A stretch of 15,701 nucleotides of DNA from Parachlorella kessleri (taxonomy: Eukaryota > Chlorophyta > Trebouxiophyceae > Chlorellales > Chlorellaceae). The translations under genes and the position numbers were made by a program. This document shows positions 11,101-15,701 of this stretch, piece after piece. The stretch lies in the NCBI GenBank assembly GCA_001598975.1, contig BBXU01000072.1, forward strand, positions 1 through 15,701, given 5' to 3'. Below the pieces are notes generated by a model. The model was not told the DNA's origin, ran no database searches, and saw only the letters and a list, made by a program, of their open reading frames with translations. Position 1 is the stretch's first letter. Each line of letters opens with the position of its first letter.

Positions 11101-13076
11101 CTGCAGGCGTTTGCAAACACGTTGCTCGGCCTATCGTAGCTTCTGGTCCAGTGGGCTTACTGAAGCGGCGGCTTGTTGGGGTACCCCTGTTATGGGACCG
11201 TAAGTGTCATGGAAAAGGGCTGGGTGACTCCAGGCCTTGCCGGGTCTCATCGTCGATAACAGCAGCGGCACGACACTTGTGCCTGCAGCTGGAGCTGGCT
11301 GTTGGGGTGTACGAGGACATGCTGGCCTGTGCCTGGCGGAAGGAGCTGCAGGTGAGGTAATCCTTTGACTGCCAGTCTGCGGGACGAGGGGTCCAAGTGC
11401 TCCGCTACCTGCGCTTTAGTAAGGCTAACAGCCGAGTAAGCACCCGGGTTGAGCAGTACGTGGCCTCCCACAACTGTGGAAAAACAAGGTGATTGTGCTG
11501 CTGACGGAGTCTTATTAACCGTGACCAGGGGCCTGAATGAGCGACAAGCGCTGTGCCTGTTTGACCTGCTTCTGGCCTGCTGCCATGCTGCAGCACAAGG
11601 ACATTCCGATGGAGGTCGCGTACAAGGGGGGCCTCTCCAAAAGGGCCCAAGTGCCAGATGGCTCTGCCCTGGCTGCCCTGACTCAGGTGCGTTGTGTGGT
11701 ACATGCGACAGCTTGATCATGGGTACATCTGCATGCATACGGCAGGCTGGCAGCCCTACCATGCAGCGATAAGTTTCTGAGAAGGGGTGGACGGCCATCC
11801 GGGGCAGCAGACCGAGGCCCAAAACCAAGACTCTAACCAGCTCAGCCACCTGCATGTAAGGATTGGCCTGGCATTGATTTGCCGGCCGGTACCTCTGCTC
11901 TCGTGAGTGCAGGCCTATGCTGCTCGGTGCCAGATGCGGCTGGCTGGCAAGTACTACAAGCAGCTGCGGCGCGATGCCAAGGGGCTGAGCCAGCTGTGCC
12001 TGACCCACCGCCGCGTGTTTGAGCTACTGATAGAGAACTATTGCCGCACGAAGAATGTCAAGCTGGCGCTGCAGGTGCCTGGGGTGGCTAGGTCCTGGGC
12101 AGTGTACCAGCGTCCAGGCACTCAGCATTGCTGGCACGAAACCCCAACAATGGAACCAATCCATAGCCAGGATGTACTACGCTTACCAACCGCAGACCCA
12201 GGCTGGTGTCTTAGTTCACGGAGTGGCAACAAAATGCATGGCCAGCAGCAGTGGTCTGCCCTGCCCTGGGATCGTAAAGGCCCCAAGTGCCGCCGTCAAA
12301 GCGAACGCTGCCTGCAGTGGGCTACCCCCACATTTGTTTTTATTTAGGGTGGCAGGTAATGCGATCAGGATGAGGTACGGGTATACTGGGCTGACAGGGG
12401 TGTATGCAGTTATGCTCTGTATCTTGCCTGAGAGCTGACCCAGTAGGTCTCTCCCCGAACAAGCTAAGGCCACTGGAATAGCAGTGAGCTGAAAGTGAAG
12501 CAGGGGCAGAAGAGAGAAGTGTCAGGCCTGAATGAAAACTAGCAGGACTGTTTTGTCTTGACTTAAATTTCCAGTCCAAGACATTGAACTGGTTGCTGGC
12601 ATGGGGTGTCTGCAGGTGTTTGATGACTACAAGGCTGCCAGCGAGGCCTGGTTCAAGCACGCAGCCCGCTCCCAGGACTCGCAAGGGCGCTTCCCCAAGC
12701 TCAGCAATGTCACCTTGGCTTTCCTAGAAGCCTGCTGCAGGTGAGGCATGTGTACCAGGTGGGGAATGCCCGTGGAGTGCTATGCTGTGGCGGCCACTTG
12801 CGTTGGTGGATCTTAGTTATGTGTGCATTGGAAATAGCGCCAGGGCAAGCCTGTAGTGCGCTGTGAGGTGGCACGGTGGGCAAATCCCCAAGGCTCAGCA
12901 GTGAAGGTGCTCTGCTCCCATGCTGGCGCCTGTGCAGGAGTGAGCCACTGTACGAGTGGCGCGTCTTTGATGTGTGTGCCATCATGCGACAGCAGAAGGA
13001 GCGCAAGGTTGAGGCCAAGCTCGCCCGACCACCAAAAAGGAGCCACCATTTCTTTGAGTCTAGCGACTGGCCCTAG
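5056..13076 (+). CDS. P-class pentatricopeptide repeat (PPR) protein, organelle-targeted, 20 exons
   Basis: Exons: 5056-5802, 5961-6026, 6210-6359, 6510-6643, 6880-6985, 7070-7114, 7259-7351, 7620-7687, 7967-8064, 8327-8529, 8829-8960, 9485-9580, 9943-10088, 10539-10616, 10847-10997, 11289-11351, 11594-11686, 11913-12074, 12616-12740, 12938-13076. All phases agree and give 964 residues plus TAG. An in-frame TAG at 5050-5052 supports the ATG at 5056. The first ~50 residues are rich in Arg, Lys and Ser with few acidic residues, as in chloroplast or mitochondrial transit peptides. From about residue 155 to 700 there is a series of PPR helix pairs, e.g. DVVSYNTMIAACSHLGD and PTAVTYGVLLVACERRRD; a helical tail follows, ending in a basic stretch with RPPKRSHHFF. 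No SMR, E or DYW domain is present. PPR proteins bind organelle RNA to stabilise, process or activate it. The N-terminal layout recalls the rbcL factor MRL1, but I could not establish orthology. Exon 6-7 joining is the least certain. Confidence 0.87.
6986..7069 (+). other. GC-AG intron 5 of the PPR gene (84 bp)
   Basis: Exon 5 ends GAG|GCAAGT, the consensus for a GC donor, and the intron ends CCCGCAG. The phase-0 join continues the PPR reading as WNAIQE-ARVRPGVV, with Arg-Pro at the usual repeat junction. No GT donor nearby gives an equally good join. Confidence 0.7.
8961..9484 (+). other. PPR intron 11 (524 bp)
   Basis: From CAG|GTTGGC to a GTGCAG acceptor; it separates one PPR ending DLQ from the next starting PTAVTYG. 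It is T/G-rich. Neither strand shows a supported gene. Confidence 0.8.
9581..9942 (+). other. PPR intron 12 (362 bp)
   Basis: From GAG|GTAAGC to GCTGCAG; again placed at a repeat junction (CACDE|GVLPTD). No other feature is seen. Confidence 0.8.
10089..10538 (+). other. PPR intron 13 (450 bp)
   Basis: A phase-2 intron from AG|GTAGGT to TCTGCAG. It contains a purine-rich block with G6 runs around 10261-10297. No supported coding sequence or RNA gene is seen. Confidence 0.8.
12075..12615 (+). other. PPR intron 18 (541 bp)
   Basis: The longest intron, from CAG|GTGCCT to TCTGCAG. It is more A/T-rich than the exons, for example around 12330-12350. Open frames inside it do not resemble any protein I know, and none is needed for the host frame. 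Confidence 0.8.
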
Positions 13077-13130
13077 TTACTCTGCTCCCCAGCAAGCCGC
13101 CTAGCTGGTGACCCAGCTGTGGTTATGTCG

Positions 13131-13135
13131 TGTAA
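13131..13135 (+). terminator. TGTAA polyadenylation signal of the PPR gene
   Basis: A TGTAA pentamer lies 55 nt past the PPR stop codon, the expected type and distance for a volvocalean 3' end. Confidence 0.7.
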
Positions 13136-13632
13136 GAGCCACCCCCGGTTCAGCTCAACAGCTTGGGATTCTGGTCCATTATACCATGTACTTGGTAAGA
13201 CTTGCACAAACATCAACAGCGAACGAGCAGTCTGACATCCAGTAAACAGTCAGGGCAAAAAACGCTGTTCTGCGCAACTAACAACCCGCCGCATACCCAG
13301 TTCAATATTCCGTGCTGAGAAGGTCAGTTGCTGTTTCCATGCAATAAAATGCGTTTTGACTGTACCAACCAACACTCAACAAGCTTGGCCTACTGCAGTG
13401 GCCCGCAGCCAATGACATGAGAACTACTGGATCAGAACTCAGGCAAGCCCCAGAGCATCGCCCCTGTCACTCAGTTCGCCTTCAACTCTGTTCGCACAAC
13501 CAGCCACCCTGACTAATGGCAATCGACATACCAAGACAAATTGTCACTTCGTTCATACTTCCTGCATACCAGTGGCAGGGTGGCACGCATCATCCACCAC
13601 TGACTGGCAAACCCAAACCCGATGTCTGATAT
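13136..13632. other. Convergent 3'-3' spacer between the PPR and FTRV genes
   Basis: About 500 bp with no supported gene on either strand. It probably carries the FTRV 3' UTR, but I found no minus-strand TGTAA here, so the FTRV 3' end is not located. A plus-strand AATAAA at about 13343 is unlikely to be used in this lineage. Confidence 0.6.
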
Positions 13633-14401
13633 TCAGTCCACTACTTGGAGCTCGTCCTCCGCCTGCAAGCAGGAGGAGGCTGCAGTCAGCAAGCCAGTCT
13701 GACATGCAGGTCCGCTGGGGCCAGAGCTGGATTGCCCGCTGTATAGGCTGGCATCCGAGGTTATTACCACAGTGTTGCTGCAGCTATGAAGCTTGAAGCT
13801 CCTTACCAAGTGGGCGATGACCTTGACGTCCTTGCCTTCCGGCCCTGGCACGGAGAACTGGACTTTCCAAGGCAGGTTGGCAGACAGCTTCTGGCCCTTG
13901 TACTGGCTTTCATCTGATAGCACAGTGCCTTCCAGCCCTTCAAGGCTGAGCCCCTTCTTGAACTTCCCAACGTGAAAGACCTGCATTGGATGTGAACACG
14001 CACAGGCTTGCCTGGCCTTGAATTCTTCAGTGACAGTGACACCCATGACACCCCAGGTGCTACTGCGAATACAGTGACAACCATGACAACCATGACCCCA
14101 GGTGCTACTGCGAATACTTGGCTGACAGCGCTGAGGCTGTCCCCAGCGGATCTAGAGCGGTTTCTGCCCTAGAAAGCGCAAGATAAGGCTGCCAGAGGAG
14201 ACAGAGGGATTGGCTCACCGTCACTGGTGTGGCCACCTTGACACGCACGCCGTCCTTCAACTCACAAACTGCTGCAGCCCCATTGCCCGCTGACCTCACA
14301 GCAATTAGTCTGCTAGCGGCTCTGCTGCTGCTGAGCTGTGGGCAGGGAGGGGCCGGCCTGAGCGCAGGCCGCTGCAGCAGCACGGCTCTACTATGCGTCA
14401 T
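13633..14401 (-). CDS. FTRV: Ferredoxin:thioredoxin reductase, variable (alpha) subunit, chloroplast
   Basis: Exons on the minus strand: 14401-14219, 13980-13807, 13662-13633, all phase 0, giving 128 residues plus TGA. Residues 1 to about 40 form a typical chloroplast transit peptide (Ala/Ser/Arg/Pro-rich, no acidic residue, ending near RLIAVRSAG). The mature part is one small SH3-like barrel with family hallmarks: DGVRVKVATPVTVFHV, LEGLEGTVL, YKGQKLSANLPWKVQF and the C-terminal KVIAHLAEDEL. In the enzyme the variable chain packs against the catalytic chain, which carries the 4Fe-4S cluster and redox disulfide; the complex passes electrons from ferredoxin to thioredoxins in the stroma, activating Calvin-cycle enzymes in light. 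The subunit needs no active-site Cys, and its only Cys (about residue 46) lies near the transit cleavage region. The last exon is only ten codons including the stop, but it encodes the conserved EDEL ending. PsaE, another small SH3-like chloroplast protein, was considered and fits much less well. Confidence 0.9.
14051..14117. repeat. 45-bp-spaced duplication in FTRV intron 1
   Basis: A 22-bp segment starting CCCCAGGTGCTACTGCG occurs at 14051-14072 and again at 14096-14117. The DNA between holds short CATGACAAC repeats that also precede each copy. It lies wholly in the first FTRV intron (13981-14218) and looks like a recent tandem duplication by slippage. Confidence 0.93.
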
Positions 14402-14471
14402 GATCGAGATCGAAAACCAAATCGGATGGCCCGCAGCATTTGCCTTGGATGGCCATCTATCTTAGTCATTG

Positions 14472-14476
14472 TTACA
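14472..14476 (-). terminator. Candidate TGTAA signal for the coiled-coil gene
   Basis: This is the only minus-strand TGTAA between the coiled-coil stop (15001) and the FTRV start (14401). Use of it would mean a roughly 530-nt 3' UTR and cleavage only about 50-60 bp before the FTRV ATG. It may equally be a chance match inside the FTRV 5' region. Confidence 0.3.
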
Positions 14477-14865
14477 TCATCACCCCCTGAGTAGTCAGCG
14501 AGCCCTCCGACGCGACGGCAGACGGACTTGGAGATGGTACTGTTAGCAGCAGGCAAGTGCCCTTGCTGGGTCTCCCTTTGTGGCCTGAGGGGACTGATCG
14601 GACTGAGTGACCTCATGATGCGGACTGGTTCACACAGTCTCAGTGGTTCTCACTTATATTGCTAGCTGAGGCCTCGGGGGTGGGGGTGACTATAATATGT
14701 GTCACTGCTCTGGTTGCATGATGAGGAAGGGCACGCCTGTCACCTTGTGCTTGGGATTCATGGCTGAGTTGCCTGAGCATTGCCTGAGCCCGCGCAAGGC
14801 CTGTGGATGAGTGCTTTAGCTTTGTGGAATGACTGGAGTTCATGAGCTCACATACGACTCAGGTT

Positions 14866-14944
14866 CATTCTGCATCCAGCCCTGTCAGTCCAGTACAGCC
14901 CAGCTCTACTCCCTGTCCGCACTACTTGCCACCCATGCTAATAC
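14866..14944. repeat. Dispersed repeat, copy B (pair with 1166-1240)
   Basis: Same orientation as copy A. It carries a few extra bases in the middle, where GTCAGTCCAGTA replaces GTCAGTA. It lies in the presumed 3' UTR of the coiled-coil gene, 57 nt past its stop. Confidence 0.85.
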
Positions 14945-15000
14945 GACTTTGGCAACTGCAAATCCGGAGGCGGACCGTGGGTGGCCGCTTTCACCACCTT

Positions 15001-15438
15001 TCAACCAAAAGTGACCATGTCCAACAACGTGGAAGCATCAATAACTTGGTCGATGCTTGCACTTCGCAGCTGCTCCACCTCCAAGGCCAGCTGCCTTAGC
15101 CTCTCTTCATGCGCCTTATATGCTTGCTGCATGGCATGGAGATGCTGTGAGGCATGAACCACCCCTTGCTGCTGCCAGCGCAGCAACAAAAACCTGTCTT
15201 TACTTCATCATGCCCAAACTAGGGCTTGCTGTCTAGACGGTGCTAGCAGGCAGGGCCCAGTCCTACGCTTCATCAAAGAGGAGAGCGCAAGCAATCTTGT
15301 CGACACTGACATGTCCTGTAACTCCTTCCTACCCTGCTTCCATGTCAAACTTGCCTGTGACTCTGTCAGTTGCTCGGCCAGTCGCTCGTTCTCAGCTTGG
15401 AGTGCCGCATTGTCAGCAGCAGGGGCCGTCTCAATGGC
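15001..15438 (-). CDS. Unidentified coiled-coil protein, last two exons (5' part missing)
   Basis: Two exons on the minus strand, 15438-15355 and 15126-15001, join in phase 0 across a GC-AG intron and end in TGA. They encode the last 69 residues. The first exon reads AIETAPAADNAALQAENERL and on to TESQ; the second starts QAYKAHEERLRQLALEVEQL and ends LLDMVTFG. Leu and Ala recur at heptad spacing amid Glu, Gln and Arg, so residues about 10-50 of this fragment should form a coiled coil. The family is not recognised: motor tail, tether and basal-body proteins would all look alike here. The 15439-15628 stretch upstream probably holds more of the gene, but no phase-consistent exon could be fixed. 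Confidence 0.6.
15127..15354 (-). other. GC-AG intron in the coiled-coil gene (228 bp)
   Basis: The donor is CAG|GCAAGT and the acceptor is CCATGCAG. Both flanking exons are phase 0, and the join keeps the Glu/Gln/Leu-rich heptad pattern. A GT donor 16 bases further on (CAGG|GTAGGA) is possible but gives phase 1, for which I see no matching acceptor. Confidence 0.6.
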
Positions 15439-15628
15439 CTGGCGGGAGTGAAAACAGTGACAGTTGATCTTCCTGAAGTATTGGTGTCCCGCAGAACTTT
15501 TTCCAGTAAATCCATCATACCATTTGAAGGGTCTGTCCATACACACTCTCGCCAAGCAGCCTGAGCACAGCCTGCTTCTTTCAAACCAAGCGCGGGCATC
15601 CACGCCCTTGATGTTGGCTCTGCGTTCC
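15439..15628 (-). other. Probable further exon(s) of the coiled-coil gene, unresolved
   Basis: On the minus strand a pyrimidine-rich run followed by TTTCCTGTAG (AG at 15630-15629) makes a good acceptor. Downstream, one frame reads ERRANIKGVDARAWFERSR and another reads LGLKEAGCAQAAWRECVW and on to MMDLLEKVLRDTN. Both are open for a while, and no donor joins either to the phase-0 exon at 15438. An exon here is likely, but its frame and end are not decided. Confidence 0.35.
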
Positions 15629-15638
15629 CTACAGGAAA

Positions 15639-15701
15639 GGTGGGGGGGGACAGGGGTGTGTGTGTGGGTGTGGGTGTGGGTGTGTGTGTGGGTGGGGGGG
15701 G
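15639..15701. repeat. G/T-rich simple repeat at the window end
   Basis: G runs (G8, G7) are mixed with TGTGTG and GGGTGT units. On the minus strand this is a C/A-rich tract just upstream of a splice-acceptor-like TTTCCTGTAG, so it may lie in an intron of the coiled-coil gene. Confidence 0.95.

Larger units (their letters stand above)
14402..15000. other. Spacer between FTRV and the coiled-coil gene
   Basis: About 600 bp between two genes on the same (minus) strand. It must hold the FTRV promoter and 5' UTR plus the 3' UTR of the upstream gene. Visible content is one dispersed repeat copy (14866-14944), a G-rich run near 14676-14688, and an A/T patch TATAATAT at 14691-14698. No supported open frame is seen. 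Confidence 0.6.

Noticed and set aside
11529..11593. Possible extra PPR exon reading LNERQALCLFDLLLACCH
   Set aside because: It looks helical, but after the GACCAG acceptor its frame does not match the phase-0 end of exon 16, it has no GT donor, and the next exon joins exon 16 directly in phase.
11247..12008. 253-codon minus-strand open frame
   Set aside because: It is antisense to PPR exons 16-18 and their introns. The plus strand explains the exons with consistent phases; the antisense product resembles nothing known.

Overview
The window looks like nuclear DNA from a chlorophycean (volvocalean-type) green alga. The signs are very intron-dense genes with GT..(T/G)CAG introns of roughly 70-540 bp, TGTAA-type 3'-end signals about 55 nt past two stop codons, GC-rich codon use, long GT/G simple repeats, and a chloroplast-targeted ferredoxin:thioredoxin reductase subunit. 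Haematococcus or a Chlamydomonas relative would fit, but the species is inference. The sequence starts in a (GT)n/G14 tract and ends in a G/T-rich tract, so it may be a whole contig broken at simple repeats.

Layout. (1) 229-4817, minus strand: a 12-exon gene for a JmjC ribosomal oxygenase of the NO66/RIOX1 (MINA53-like) family. It reconstructs to 624 residues with an intact Fe(II) triad. (2) 4818-5055: a short divergent promoter region with a dyad next to the NO66 start and a 12-bp tandem repeat. (3) 5056-13076, plus strand: a 20-exon gene for a P-class pentatricopeptide repeat (PPR) protein. It reconstructs in frame to 964 residues and has one GC-AG intron. (4) 13077-13632: a convergent 3'-3' spacer. 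(5) 13633-14401, minus strand: a three-exon gene for the variable subunit of ferredoxin:thioredoxin reductase (FTRV, 128 residues with transit peptide). (6) 14402-15000: spacer with one copy of a dispersed repeat whose other copy lies in a NO66 intron. (7) 15001-15438 and beyond, minus strand: the last two exons of an unidentified coiled-coil protein, joined by a GC-AG intron; its 5' part runs toward or past the window edge.

The NO66 and PPR genes share one short divergent promoter, which could couple ribosome modification to organelle RNA handling, but nothing here proves that. FTRV belongs to chloroplast redox signalling. I see no CRISPR, prophage, intact transposon, rRNA or tRNA, and no clear new multi-gene system. 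The useful novelty is in gene structure: exon-repeat correspondence in the PPR gene, GC-AG introns, an odd frame at a conserved NO66 loop, and the dispersed repeat pair. All exon borders come from splice motifs, phase agreement and protein resemblance judged by eye.
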